A stretch of DNA of 64,000 nucleotides from Cladophialophora immunda (GCF_000835495.1 NW_015622543.1:248001-312000), one strand, 5' to 3'; positions 34,216-46,132 are shown, counted from the first letter of the stretch. Numbers and translations: made by a program. The notes: generated by a model from the letters alone, not told the origin.

Positions 34216-34810
34216 AGGGCGCAAAGGCCATAGAAGGCTAGATGTATACAAGCGTACGGCTCAGGCTAGCTTTCCAAGCTCTTCAGCCTCGGAATCGCTA
34301 TCGTTCTGCGCGTATAGATGGGTGATGTACTTATTTGATAGTCCGTTAGGGAGCCATTCCCAACACACATACACACACACACACTGATTAAGAATGCTTC
34401 TAATAGGATAGTATAGAAAGAGGAGAGTAGTGAGGAATAGCTCTAGAGAATAGGTAGAGTGAGGGATGATAAGAGATAGTAAGCTATAAGACTCGAAATA
34501 TGAGAGGGGGTAATAAGTCTCTCATACGAGTCGTATCCGTTTACCTACCCCTAGGTGGGAAATTCTCTTAACGCATTCCAGGCTACGCCTTCGGACTTGT
34601 CATTCTTGACAAGAGTACTAAGACTTATAGACTGTAAATATAAAGAGGCTAAGCTAGGGAGAGGAGGGAGAGTCTATATAAACTAGGATAGAAGCGTAGC
34701 AAGGCGAGACCGTTACTAGTATAGCTTTATAACCCCCCACCCCGTCATTTATCGCTATACGTCTTAGCAGCTACTTCTGAGCTAACTGTATTCTAATTAT
34801 ATAAACCTCT
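34216..34810. other. Gene-free stretch with CA microsatellite
   Basis: A (CA)n run lies at 34362-34384. The remainder is purine-rich on the plus strand (34395-34520) with TATATAAAC near 34675-34684. It may be LTR debris, but I could not find paired ends. Confidence 0.4.
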
Positions 34811-35907
34811 TTACCTATAATCGTATCGGATATGAACAGCAATTTTTGTTAGAGAGGCTATCCATGCCAGTTCGGCCTTATCAGGAGCGCCGAAGAGGAA
34901 ATGGTGCTGAATTCAATCAGTGAAACGTTCTTATTTGTGCCTCTTATTTTATTACCTGGAGAAGCTGTGCAGGCTCTTGGTGAGGCAGCGAGTTCAAGAA
35001 TTCCACTAGGGAAGCTGACCACTTATGAGGTTGAGTTGGCTCCGCCGGGAGACCCTCAGGCTCTGACTTCTCGATAAGTGTTAACATGATGCCCTGAAGC
35101 TTTAGGGTGTCCCTCGAGATGTGATACTTCCGAATGGATAGTTGGCTCGAGCAATCTTGGGGATTGGCTGGACTGAGAGATTAGTATATAAATGAGTAGA
35201 AGCCAAAAAGATCCTTACCAATTTTAACAACTCCCTCCTTAGATACAACCGCATGTGCACACGTCAACAAGCCTAGTTCTAGGCTTTGTGAAGATAGGAA
35301 TTCGACTGCTTGCAAAAGCTGTTCAAACCAATGAGCGAGTTCCGATCACGAATCGAAGGCATACCTGGCAAATAATGGCGGCTAACTGTGTCTCGGTAAG
35401 GTTGAATTTCGGCTTGCAAAACTCGAACAGGGATATCTCATCAAGATCTGAAATCGTGTAGCACGTCGGTTCATCTAGAAAGATGTGGGAAACGTCAATG
35501 AAGTTCTCGTGCCTAATCTTTTGCAGGATCTGGACTTTTTCTGCAAAGTCTGAGGCTTCGAAACTCCTGATCGCGTAAAGTTTAACCCTGCTGTCTATTC
35601 CTTCACCTCTTCCGACAATATTTGAGTCCGCTTTCCTTAGTTGGCCGACGACGAGGTTCTCCCCCAGGGTAACGTCGTATCTCTCCTTATAAACGTGCCA
35701 TGGGCTTCCTTCCTGGACTTGTATGTGGCGCTGCCGGTACGTTTGTTTATCACTAGAGCTGCTTGAGTGATGGATTTTAACACCACTGGTAGTCTTGGCC
35801 AAGTCAGGTTGCCCGCTCGACAAAGTATCGCCAATGTTGAACTGTGCCTTGAAGGCCCCACCAAATGGGAGTCTCGTGCGTCGCCGTTCTTCAAACTTTG
35901 AGTCCAT
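34811..35907 (-). CDS. Kinase-like protein lacking catalytic motifs
   Basis: Four exons, complement 35907-35365, 35318-35219, 35167-34956 and 34906-34811, give 316 aa with exact frame closure. Introns of 46, 51 and 49 nt separate the first three exons and exon 3 from exon 4, with good branch points (TACTAAT in the second). The C-terminal two thirds follow the protein-kinase fold: LYAIRSFEASDFAEKV, QILQKIRHENFIDV, TCYTISDLDEISLFEF, LTETQLAAIICQ joined to LLQAVEFLSS. The catalytic-loop HRD position reads LGLLTC, the DFG position reads ANP after GVVKI, and no VAIK lysine is evident, so phosphotransfer is unlikely. LLQHHFLFGAPDKAELAWI matches the C-lobe end. It is divergent from the DUF3723 gene with 257 bases between and probably shares its promoter. 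The role is unknown. Confidence 0.75.
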
Positions 35908-36164
35908 ACTCGGATGATTATACTCACAAGAATGAATTATCAAAGGATATGAGAGTAGTGGCTGACAGTCTATATATACCAGTATCGAAAATAGAGAGAT
36001 CGATGTACGGCAGTGCTGTAAGCCGGAAGGATTTACGAGTCAGCAGCATCGAGACTCTATAAATATCTAATTTCGTGGTCTCCTAGTCTTCTTAGTTTAA
36101 CTCACCGTTATTCAGCGCTTCTACTTGGTCTTGCTACTAGATTGCTTAGTTCTTAGAAGGCGAT
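35908..36164. promoter_or_regulatory. Bidirectional promoter between kinase-like and DUF3723 genes
   Basis: Only 257 bases separate the two divergent ATGs. A TATATATA box lies at 35970-35978. Such a short gap suggests co-expression. Confidence 0.5.
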
Positions 36165-39100
36165 ATGCAACAGAGCTTAATTGACGAGCAGCAAATACTA
36201 CTATGTGAAGAGAGAAGCTCGAGTTTTCGCGGGACGATACGCGTTGGATTAAGCCATCTCGAGTTCGAAAAGCCAATCTCGGCGGACGCCGAGGCCAACA
36301 TAGTAAGACTTCGAAACGTATTCCGTACGGAAGGTTGCTTGCCTTTGGAGCCAGAGAACCGTATTGTCGCAATTATATCAGATGAGAAGCTTAAGGATAT
36401 ACTTCGAACCCCAGATGTTAGTGAACACCAACTTCTAAAGAATCCCGATGGAGTTCCGCCAGTGGTGAAATTCCCCGCTCACCGTCCGCTCATCTGTCTT
36501 GAAGGTCGCTCGCGTGTCGAAGCCGGAAAGCCAGTCCTTCCTCCTGGAAAGAAATACTGGGCTGTAGATCTTTACCTTAAAGGTCAGTAACGCGTGCGAG
36601 ATATGTCCTCTTCACTAACACAGTCACTAAGACAGCAGTATCAATTTGAAAAATATATTGAGTGAGCAATATGCCAATCAACGGGCATACAGTGATTTAG
36701 AAATATATTATAATATCCGTCAGTACCATGAAGAAGGGAACGTATTCGCGGAAGGACGGTGGCGTGCCCGACTTTCACCAAACAGGCAGAAGAACTTAAG
36801 CCAATTCTTGAAACACAGTATGCTCCCAGCCGCTCTCAACGAGGTGCTAACTATGCCCGGCCAGAGGTTTGGCTTCACATTGTCGATGTGTCACGAGGCT
36901 ATCACTATGAAATGCGATGAGGTGCGTAAATATTCCTCCGAAAGGAGTAGTCTATTGAACTTAAAACTAGGAATTTATTCACTACTTCCGGCATATTGTA
37001 ACAGTCTGGTCCTATATACTAGATGCGGACGAGCAAATGATGCAAATGATCGACAAATTCACTGTCGAAATGTTGCAGCTACGAGTTCCCGGCCGGTGTA
37101 AGGAAGATTTCGAATTTGTTCAGCCCCTAATGGCCAACGGTAGCCTTTTCGCATTCGTGACGGACACAGTGCGACGAGATCGTATATGGGAGAATATTCT
37201 CAATGTTCAAACACTTATACCCTCGCTGCACGGGCTCGGAGAGGATAAAAAGTTCCTAAACCCTCTGGCAAAAATACTCAAAAGGCTGTTTCCAGTCTCT
37301 AGGACACTAAGAAGGGCTATGGCCGACTCTTTTAAGAATTCAGATGAGTCGAGTGATGCTATTTGTGTGCAAGAATCAGAATCGTCGATACGATATTATA
37401 CAGGTAGCCCTACGCAGCAACTGAGCTGGGGGATCTTCCAGCTCTTTCTGTTTGCAGGAAGGGACTTCTCTTTATTCATCCCTGAAACGCCATTGAAAGA
37501 ACGCGGCCGACCCACACCCGAACCTAAGGAACCTGATCCGTACCTTTGGACATCTCTTGCCCGGTTCGCCTCTAACTTAGGGTTTGAAAGCGATGAGATT
37601 TCAAGGCTACTAGCGGCTGATCCAGACGAGACAAGGACATCGGCATTTTTACTTCAGGCTCGCAAGCCTCCCACTTATACTTTCAGTAAGTCACAATTTG
37701 AGGAAAACAAGAAGAGAATAATTGAGATTCTCAATACGGCGGAGAAAAAAACCTCTTCATTCGCTCCGCCGACTCTATTTGTCGAACAGAATGGAGAGGG
37801 AATAGAGAGGAGGTGTGGGCGGCATTGGGAGCTCGCCTATCAATATGACCATGATTACACATTTTTACCCCTCTTCTGGACTGAGGATGAAATTAGCTAT
37901 GGACGAGGACTCTCTTCTCTATTTGTTCGAGTCGCAGTCTATAAGGCTTTCTTTGGCGATCTTATCTTTTGCGACACGGTGCCAATACCACCAATACCCT
38001 CTGAGACCTCTACAATGGATCTGGACTCAAACTTATTTTCGCAGAGCCTGTCCAATGATATTGGTGGAAGACAAAGCGAAGTCTCGATGCTTTCGCCTAG
38101 TTTATCGAATGAGAATAGTGAAGGAAGACAAGATGAATTTTTGGCAGAGAAAGTGAGGATCTTGCAGCTGGAAGTGAATAAATTGCGGGCCGATAACGAG
38201 GAGAGAAATACAGCCGAAAGAATGGCCTTAGAAGATTCGAGATCAGCAGACCGCCAGCTTCAGGATTATAAGTCCACAAACGAATCACTCACCTCAGAAA
38301 TAACCGAACTGAAAAGTCGGCTGCACCAAATGCAAAGCGAGCACCAAGAGTCAACGTTTCGATTGGAAAGCCAAAACTCAGATCTCCAGAAGCAGCTGGA
38401 CCAAAGGAGTCAAGAAAGCCAAAATCTTAGCGAGCTATCTGTGACTCATCGAGATAGGGCTGTTGAACTCGAGGCCTACCTCTCGAAGACACAGTTAGCA
38501 CTTGGAAACATTACAGCTCAAGAAATGAAATTTCGCTTCGACAACGTTCTCGAAGAGAATACTGAACTTCAGACCCAGCTTCAGCAGGCCCAGGAAAGCC
38601 TCAAACAGAAAACAATGGCCGAGCAGTGTGAATCGCAGATGAAAGAGGAAATTATTCGCCTTACTGAGACATTACTAAGCGAACTACGCTCACTAGGACA
38701 AGCAATGACGAAGACAAGGCAACAACTCGATAAAAGGAGAGGCGAGATCCCACTAATAGATTATGATAATGTATCACTATCTCTTAAGAAGGAAGGGCCC
38801 GGTCTTCAGCTAACAAGGGTTGATAATGTGAGCTTGGAAAGTAAGCTATATTCCGAAGCGACGTTACATCTCCGACAAAATGTGCAGGAGGTATCGGAAG
38901 CCAAAGATATTGTTGCGAAAGAGTGGCTTCTCCTCAGTAACTGGGTTATTACGCTTGGGGAGGCTTTTTCAACCTTGGAATTGGGCGCACAGGAAGCCCA
39001 AAAAGCCCAAGAGCAAAACTTACGAGAAGAGCGAGAGAAGTTTCAAAGCGAAAAGAATAAATGGGATATCGAACTCCAGAAGGCAACCTCAGATAAGGAC

Positions 39101-39778
39101 CGTGCATGGAAGGAGCATAGCGACCTCGAATCTCGGGTAAATACGCTCTCACAGGAGGTCGAAGAAAAGCAGGCGCAAGTGAATCTATTCTCACAAGGGA
39201 GGGAAGCACTCCAACAGGAAATCGTCGATCTCAAGTCGCAGATATTGTTACTGAAATCGAGTACGCACAAATTACATCGAGATAATAACAGAAAACTGAA
39301 AGCACAGATACGAAAGCAACAGGCGGAGATTGGGGAAACGGAGCAGGCATTCAAGGCAAAATCCAAGCATTTTACTTTCCAGCCCACTCCGAAAGCTGGT
39401 ATTGAAAAAACCGTTAAAGTTCAGTTAAAGATAACAAGAGATCCTGGCCCTCCTAAAGAACTTGATCTAAGCCGTGCAAAGCTCGAAGATATTTTGAGAC
39501 GATGTAAAAAACACGGTCTCATCCCTTACGATACACAAGGCAAAGCTATGATGCCAGAAGACGCTTGGGATATTATTAGCGCTGATAGCACTTATACAGT
39601 TGTGCTCCATCTGTTAGAGGATATTGAGATCGATGAAGGCTTTTGGAGGGACAGGAAGCGAAAGAAGCAATTCCACTCGACGGAGGATAACGATGGTGGG
39701 GAAGTGGCAGAAGACAACCATAGACTCCGGCTTCAAGATACTTCGGAAATACTGCGATACGTCCTAAGTCGGGATTAG
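36165..39778 (+). CDS. DUF3723 protein with long coiled coil
   Basis: Exons 36165-36586, about 36639-36921 and 36971-39778 give 1170 aa; the first acceptor could be 3 bases earlier. Intron 2 is clear (GTGCGT...CTAG, 49 nt). The N-terminal half is a DUF3723 domain: EANIVRLRNVFRTEGCLPLE, VVKFPAHRPLICLEGRSRVE, YWAVDLYLKG, LSEQYANQRAYSDLEIYYNI, WRARLSPNR, and, across intron 2, CDEEFIHYFRHIVTVW then TVEMLQLRVPGR and IPSLHGLGEDKKFLNPLAKI. Residues about 620-1030 are almost continuous heptad coiled coil. A compact C-terminal part (about 1040-1130, VKVQLKITRD onward) follows. DUF3723 is of unknown function, multicopy in accessory regions of Fusarium and relatives, and a recurrent Starship accessory family. 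Appears intact. Confidence 0.85.
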
Positions 39779-39968
39779 CAAGAGGTGCAAGAGATTGGCT
39801 ATAAAGAATAAAATAAACTTCGTAATTCCCAGTTCACTATCTATTCTAACCCAAATCTCATATATGCTCTTGTATAACTGACTTCCGAAACGAGACCAAA
39901 CTTAGGTATCCACAAATATATCCTTCAATCAACGAAGCTATACTCCAGACGATCCGAGTAAATCGAAT

Positions 39969-40352
39969 CTAGCGTAGTTGATTGTGGATGGTCTTAAGGA
40001 TTTCTTCTGTTGGGCACAGAATTTCCTTCCAGGCCTGCTCCTGGACGATCCTCTCCTTCTCTCCCGCAGGCTCTAGGCCGCAATTCTCACAGACTGCCAG
40101 CTTCAATAACTGTTCAGACTGAAGGTTGAGTAATGCTTTGACGTCGTGGAGTCGTATATCCTGTGTAATGTTATGGTTCTCCTGACTATCTCCTGCGACA
40201 AGCTGCCCATTCTTCGGCAGGTCATATCTTTCTTTCCTTGCACGAGGTTCCTTACCTCCTAAGTAGCCCGCACCATCGTTCTGCGCTAATTTTTGTTTCC
40301 ACAATCTGCGGTTTCGCACGGCTGCGATATGATATCGAGATTGATATGCCAT
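39969..40352 (-). CDS. Hypothetical protein
   Basis: 127 aa from the ATG at 40352. Highly charged, with a basic N-terminal part (RNRRLWKQKL) and CENCGLEPAG as a possible half zinc site. No family recognised. It lies convergent to the DUF3723 gene, 190 bases away. Confidence 0.4.
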   Translation of the reverse strand: MAYQSRYHIAAVRNRRLWKQKLAQNDGAGYLGGKEPRARKERYDLPKNGQLVAGDSQENHNITQDIRLHDVKALLNLQSEQLLKLAVCENCGLEPAGEKERIVQEQAWKEILCPTEEILKTIHNQLR

Positions 40353-40541
40353 ATGCCAATTATTTAAAGGAGAGGGGTGGCACAGAAGACAAGAAGAAAA
40401 AGTAAAAAGCACTGTCTACTAGTATTGAAGCTGTAGGTTTCCAGAGGTTTATAATAAGTTTTGTTATAAAACCTTGCAAATCTTAGACCATCATTTTCCT
40501 ACTTAAAAATACCCTCAGTATTCTTTCCCGTTTATTTAGGA

Positions 40542-40858
40542 ACAGCGTTGCTGATAATCGATTCCTTGATTGTTTAGGTAATCAGGAATCTATTTTGAGC
40601 TTATCCTAAGTAGGCTTAGGCTTCTACTACTTTAGGTACTATACTGGAGAGTGTAAGCACGTGACTAGATCCTCCGTGGCTTATTTTAGTAGAGCTAATC
40701 CTAAAGTGGTATAATCTAATCAGTCTATACTATGTTAGGTAGTTGAGAACGGAGTCATACTACCCCAGCCAATCAGGTTATAGGGAATCGATTCCTTGGG
40801 ACGCGATGCTGAGTCATCAGGCGTCGATTCATCGATCATTGGATTCCTGCAACGCTGT
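40542..40858. mobile_element. Non-autonomous DNA transposon (MITE)
   Basis: A 317-bp element is bounded by perfect 10-bp inverted repeats, ACAGCGTTGC at 40542-40551 and GCAACGCTGT at 40849-40858. It is flanked by the direct repeat TTAGGA (40536-40541 and 40859-40864), a plausible target-site duplication. No coding frame. Internal copies of AATCGATTCC occur near both ends. The superfamily is uncertain: 6 bp is short for hAT (8 bp). Confidence 0.75.
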
Positions 40859-40864
40859 TTAGGA

Positions 40865-41024
40865 GTGATGGTGGAGGGCGAAATTCTAGCTCCTCAACCC
40901 GTACGTTCCGAGTGTACTGGCTAGCAAGCTTCCTTATCCGTACACTAACCTTCTCCCTCGTACACACTAAAAGATGTAAAAGTTAGCAATATATCTATAA
41001 TTCAAGACCTTTACTCACGGCAGA
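40865..41024. other. Short spacer
   Basis: Between the MITE and the ferric reductase stop codon; nothing recognised. Confidence 0.4.
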
Positions 41025-42589
41025 TCAATATTTTCCCTCTATTTCCACCCAATGCGGACGAAATGAGATCTTCAACCGGCATGTCCCCGTGGATAACCCC
41101 ACTAGGTTCACTAGTGTTCGAACTATCCTTTCCTCGAATGAAGACCCGCACTTTGATTTTCTATACGCTTCGTCAGAACTGATTATGGCGATCGAGATGA
41201 AGATGAATGGTACCTTATCGATATCCTGGCGGAGTAATTCTTCCACGAAATCTGACGCCCAAGAGATGTGTCCTGTTTCGAGGGGATTTTAGTTATAGTA
41301 GTTCAAAGACTTTCTGAATAAACTTACGTGAATAATCCAGTTCCCAAAAGAGTGATATCTGACATAAGTTCACAGGAGACCGTTCGGGACTGTTGAACAA
41401 TTCTGCAACCATAGAGATCACACCAGTAATGCCGATACCGGTAGCGAAAAGTAGAATAGTCTCATACTTGTCTAGCCCAAGATTTTTACCATACGGGCCT
41501 TCGATAAGGACTCTCTCCTCCGTCTTATTGTCGACGCTAGAAAGCTTATCGGTAAGTCCACGTCGTTTCTCAACTATGCAGACCCCAATATCATCACCCT
41601 CACTGTTCTTATACCACCAGGAAATGTAAAATGGATGACTTTGGAGGATGGATCTATAATCAAGGTCAATGAATCTTAGGTAGACGAACTGACCACCTCG
41701 AAATTTCCAGGGTCTGGACGGCCGGATATGGAGATATATAGCGTCGGGCATACGAATCTTTTCCTTCTTCTTTTCTGTGTCATTGTACGTTATATCTTGG
41801 ACCACCACAAGACTCGTAAGCCGGAATTTCCGATAGGTGAGGTTAAAATTTCGATAGGCTATGCGGATAAGCCTCGCGGCGTGATTCAGTGTAAAGATTG
41901 CAAAGCCGATGACAATATAAACCCTATTCAACATCCAGGGTGTTGTTCCTATATGTAGATATATGGAAATGCAGGTTGCGAATGCCAGAAGAGTGTGAGT
42001 CACGGCGAAAACATCGTAGAAGCGTCCAAGGAAAAGGAGTAGGCACAATAATATCATAATGACGAAGAAGAAGCTCGCCTCCCCGGTAAAATGTCAGCAG
42101 ATATTGCATATGGGACGGCGAACTTACTAGAAAACTTGTGATATTTGACGATGCGACAAAGTGGGGCCTTTTTGTGATCACAACCGTGATAACATGAGCA
42201 AGCGCCTCTAAGAACACTATAAACCCAACGTAGCGATGCAAAATCGCACACTTGTCGATACGTAGTCTTATCCCCAAAGGTAGGATACTGATTCTCTCAC
42301 CAAAGAATAAGGGTACCGCGTTAATGACTGAAAGAGTACCAGATCTGTTGGCGAAATCAGTCCAACTATTAGATTGACTCCACAAAAAGATAACATTTCC
42401 GATGCAATATATTGTCATGAAGATCATGTCGAACCAAGTCGTGTTTGTAGATGCGACATATTGGACTTGTCGAATGGCGAGATGTTTAAGGATAGAGCCG
42501 GGAAGCAGTGTGGGAGGGAATTTTCCTAAGATGATCAAAGATAAGAGAAGGGTGACCAAAGACGCTGCGTAGTATTGTGTTGCTTCCAT
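41025..42589 (-). CDS. Ferric-chelate reductase (FRE-type flavocytochrome)
   Basis: Exons are complement 42589-42128, 42078-41328 and 41272-41025; introns 49 nt (GTAAGT, TGCTGAC, GGAG) and 55 nt (GTAAGT, TAACTAA, ACAG); 486 aa. The ferric-reductase membrane domain has two His-x13-His haem pairs: HRYVGFIVFLEALAH in exon 1 and HTLLAFATCISIYLH in exon 2. The cytosolic part has GGQFVYLRF, HPFYIS (FAD, usually HPFT), GPYGKN and ATGIGITG (NADPH). WASDFVEELLRQD lies in the last exon. It passes electrons from NADPH across the plasma membrane to reduce iron or copper. At 486 aa it is shorter than typical fungal FREs (about 600-750), because the N-terminal extracellular helix region is reduced. FREs are a recurrent Starship accessory family. 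Confidence 0.88.
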
Positions 42590-43012
42590 TTTGCTGTATC
42601 CTTTGTGATATAGATTTTGTTCAAGCCTCTTCTTGATATATATAATTTTGTCGCATTGAAACGAAGTTCCTAAATTTAGTAGGCCTTTCGGGTTACGTTG
42701 AATTATTACTAACACCGCCTACTCCACAGAAGTACGTTATTATTATTAGCTTCCTGCCCTCATAATCATGCTTAAAATAATTCTGCTTAATCTGAGAAGG
42801 CTCCCGACTTTAAATCACTGTTCAAGCCATTTTCGTCCAGTTCTCTCTCACCACGCCTAGACGCTACCCTTCGCCAAATATTATCGGTGGGAGCAGGAAG
42901 CGTAGGATAGACCTTTCTTACTTGGATCTCTATAGCAATAAGGTCAGATGTTATTCACAGTTCATAACCTAATCTCTCCCTTTTTGAGAAAGGCCTCGGT
43001 AACATTCTCTGA
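42590..43012. other. Intergenic region
   Basis: Between two minus-strand genes; no gene seen. It holds the promoter of the ferric reductase by position. Confidence 0.35.
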
Positions 43013-43921
43013 CTATATAATACGTCCTCCTCCCGTCCTATTGACTGCGGACGAACGTTCCACTTTCGAGAGTCCGCCCCGTGGTTTTCTGCCGATAGTA
43101 GTTTGGAGCACCACGGTGAATAATCGTCCCTCCGATATCTCCTTGAGCAAGTCAGCAACAGCAACTTTGAACTTGTCGGCGGTATCTGACTCCACATTAG
43201 GATGTGACTTCGACAACTCGATCAAAACCAATCCAATATCGTCCGTCTCGTGCCTTAAAATGGATTTCTTTGGAGGACATTCGTGCATCTCAATGTCCGT
43301 AAATCCACGTTGGTTTAGAAAAGTCGGCAATTGTTTAAGCCAGCCCGTAGACTTGACGAACGCCGGGAATTGAGTCGAGATCGAAGCTGGCTGCCCCCAG
43401 TTCGGCATGATATCAGAATCCTCTGAGGAGTCGTAGGCACGAATACCTTCCAATGCAACGTCCAGCCACTGGATCAGTCCGTTCGGCTTCAGCATCCGAA
43501 ACAGATTGTCGACGATGGGGTGGAAGTTGCCTCCGTTCAGTGGCCCCGCAAGCAATCGAACATTGATCAAGTCAAAGCAATTATTATACTCCTCGCCAAC
43601 GGGCTGCATCAAGTCGAGTTGGTGGAAGCAGCAGTTTTGCGGACAGGTCCATGCTGCAGGAAACTGTGCTGCTGACACATCCAGTCCGACCACCTCTGCA
43701 GATGGGTGCTCTTCTGCGGTCTCTATGGCCCATATTCCGTTACCGCAGCCAGCATCAGCAATAGCCAGATCTTTTTTCGATCGAATCTCCTCGGCAATGA
43801 AAGGGTGGATTAAGCCGCCCGCTCTTTGAGTAAGTAAAAAGTGCTGAGCAGTGAGTCGGCAAGACGCCTGAATCCCACGTTGTAGTAAATACTTGTCGGG
43901 TTGGAAAGTGGGTTGCGACAT
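43013..43921 (-). CDS. SAM-dependent methyltransferase (class I)
   Basis: Intronless, 302 aa from the ATG at 43921. Motif I is ADAGCGNGIW (55-64), followed by VVGLDVSAAQFP (motif II acidic residue), FHQLDLMQPV and FDLINVRLLAG, then FRMLKPNGLIQWLDVA. This is the UbiE/LaeA-like layout of fungal small-molecule methyltransferases. There is no signal or membrane segment. The substrate cannot be told. Possible partner of the O-methyltransferase at 49.6 kb in a dispersed secondary-metabolite set, but no backbone synthase lies in the window. Confidence 0.82.
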   Translation of the reverse strand: MSQPTFQPDKYLLQRGIQASCRLTAQHFLLTQRAGGLIHPFIAEEIRSKKDLAIADAGCGNGIWAIETAEEHPSAEVVGLDVSAAQFPAAWTCPQNCCFHQLDLMQPVGEEYNNCFDLINVRLLAGPLNGGNFHPIVDNLFRMLKPNGLIQWLDVALEGIRAYDSSEDSDIMPNWGQPASISTQFPAFVKSTGWLKQLPTFLNQRGFTDIEMHECPPKKSILRHETDDIGLVLIELSKSHPNVESDTADKFKVAVADLLKEISEGRLFTVVLQTTIGRKPRGGLSKVERSSAVNRTGGGRII

Positions 43922-44516
43922 ATTCGATAGAAAACACTTCGTGAACGGAGGTGTCAAACTACACTCTGGCTACCACGGCATTTTATATAATGTGTGGGCC
44001 CCTGGCTAGCCAGCTTAGTGACTCCACGTGAGACTGCGACGGTAATCAAGTTGTGCTATCTAGCTACATTTGCTTTGTATCTGAGGATGTCCGCCTCCTT
44101 TATGGGGTTAGTTGCCCAGAAGAAGGCACTAGAGCCGGCTGTGTCTCAATGTTACCAGCGTTTGCGCCCCTACACCTTTGAAGGATCCCATAATTTTCAT
44201 TTGCGGTTCAGCGGCCAGGCCAAGGTCTATACTCTACGATGCAACTTTAGTTATAATCTCCTACGTCGATCGCTTTACTAGCATAAGATCTCGAACTGGG
44301 TGAATATCCCTCTGCTATGGATCCGGAAGGGCCTCTACCTCTGGCAGTTCAGAATAATAGGAATGGGCAAGCGGACGTGTAATTGAGATTGCCACCGTCA
44401 ATTTCAACTAGCTACTATGACTGATTCCTGCCCACGCAGAGCTGCTATAACTGAGGTAGCCACCACTCGGACAGTCAGCCGAATCATATCACCATCCTAA
44501 CATTTGAGGTAGGAGC
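43922..44516. other. Intergenic region
   Basis: About 600 bases with only short frames; nothing recognised. Confidence 0.35.
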
Positions 44517-45255
44517 TCATCTACCTCCCATCGAAGAATACCCATACGGGACCCAACGCCCAGGGGCTTGAGGGGCGTATCCATTGGGTACAACCTGGTT
44601 GGTGTTATGTATCGGCCCTGGATGTTGGCCTAGTTCAGCTATATCCCAAACTTGTACGACGTGGCCGCAGTGCGGACAATGAAACCTGTGTGTCGGTCGA
44701 GGCCCAATGAATGGTAACGACATACCAGCTTCGATACGTGCCATTGGTGGTGTCGGAGTAGCTTGCGTAGTCCAAAGTCTCCCAGGTAGGGATAGGTCAG
44801 TGGGCATGGAGGAAGCTTGAGGAACAGCTACCGCCTTTCGATCGTGGTCAGGATCTGCCTTGGGAAGAATCGTTCTGGGCGAAGAATTTACAGGTATCTT
44901 CGGCGCAACCGGAGGCAGTATTGGTGCGACGTGTGCCCTGTTGGCTCCGGTGCCTGCGTTAGCAGTCGATGTCGGCTCTTGCGGCTGTAGGTCTAGAACC
45001 CGAACGAATGTGTGGTGCGCTTCTTCAGCCTGTTGAAGGGGTCGTTTAAGTCGTTTTCCTATCACTCTAGTCAGTTGACATTTTATTTGAAGGGCCAAAA
45101 TGTAGTTTCCTACTTCCATGCCCCTTACCGCCGTATTCATCAATATAAGTTGTGGTTTGTGCTGGCGCTTCAACCGTTCCATCTGTAGTAGTCCGCGGCG
45201 GCGTCTGCACGATATGGGTCTCGTTATAGGGACTCGACAGATGTCTAGTATCCAT
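44517..45255 (-). CDS. Hypothetical protein with C-terminal zinc-ribbon-like motif
   Basis: Exons are complement 45255-45129 and 45064-44517 (intron 64 nt, GTAAGG, AACTGAC, TAGAG), 224 aa. The middle is Pro/Ala/Thr-rich and disordered. A leucine/arginine helix (IGKRLKRPLQQAEEA) begins exon 2. Near the C-terminus HRFHCPHCGHVVQVWD has one CPHC pair and two histidines, which could bind zinc. No family recognised. Confidence 0.5.
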
Positions 45256-45440
45256 AGTTAAAAGCAGGCGAAAAATAAAGGTTTATTTGTTTCAAGATCA
45301 AAGTTAACTTATAGGTAGTTATTGCTTCTACCTTGTACCATCTTTATCCTTTAGCTAACTAGAAACTTTGATCGGCAAGATCTCCACCCATCAGCTCTAG
45401 CGTTAGTCATTTTCCCACATAAAACAAAGCCCTACTAATT

Positions 45441-45760
45441 TTAGGGATTTCGGGCTTGGACATCATCTGGAAACGACCATTGAGGCGGAGGATAGCTCTG
45501 TTCCTATGAGATGTAAGACAACAGTCTATGAATAAGACCATGATGTTACAAACCAATATATGTTCCGAAAACGGTGAGCGCTCGGCCTTAACAGAGCTAA
45601 AAATATATGACCGGCCATTCCTTCGGACCAAGACGTAAACTTCAGCTTGACACTTTTTGTGAAGATTGGATGCTCGTTTAAAGAACCCCTTTTTCAGGCG
45701 ATAAAACCGAGTCCTCTCCAACTTTTCTTTCTTGCCCGTAATTTCTCGGTTTTGGTTCAT
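45441..45760 (-). CDS. Mini MADS-box-like protein
   Basis: Exons are complement 45760-45554 and 45503-45441 (50-nt intron, GTTTGT...ATAG), 89 aa. Without splicing the frame reads 117 aa, but the spliced tail (EQSYPPPQWSFPDD) looks more natural. Residues about 15-55 follow a MADS/SRF pattern: RTRFYRLKKGFFKRASNLHKKCQAEVYVLV matches R...F..RK.GL.KKA.ELS.LC.A.V. It is about the length of the DNA-binding helix and strands only, with no partner domain. It could be a stand-alone DNA-binding or dominant-interfering protein. Confidence 0.6.
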
Positions 45761-46132
45761 TGTCCCGTGTCGTCTGCTGCTACCGTTGAAGGAGTATGAA
45801 TAGAATTTCGGGAAAGTTTGGAAAAGGAGTCTCCAATGTATATAATTAAAAGCCTGTTCGAATTAAATGTTATCGCAGTATTGAAGGGGTAAGTCAGCCA
45901 TTTAGATTACTACAATAGACATTTATACTTGTGAGAATAATTTCCAGAAGCATTCCGGCTTTATTCCGAATGGTCATGAGCGGGGAACGGATTAATAAAA
46001 TAGGATCCCTAGTAAACATATTAAACGAGAGCGTCCTGAATATGATCTCTCCCCCCAAGCACTAGCTCCTTAATACTCATAAACACAGAGAGATATGGTG
46101 CGCCCTGCCATTCGCCTATGGCTTCAAGTCGG
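45761..46132. other. Divergent intergenic region
   Basis: About 370 bases between the MADS-like and PAQR genes. TATATAATT at 45839-45847 may serve the MADS-like gene. Nothing else was recognised. Confidence 0.35.
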
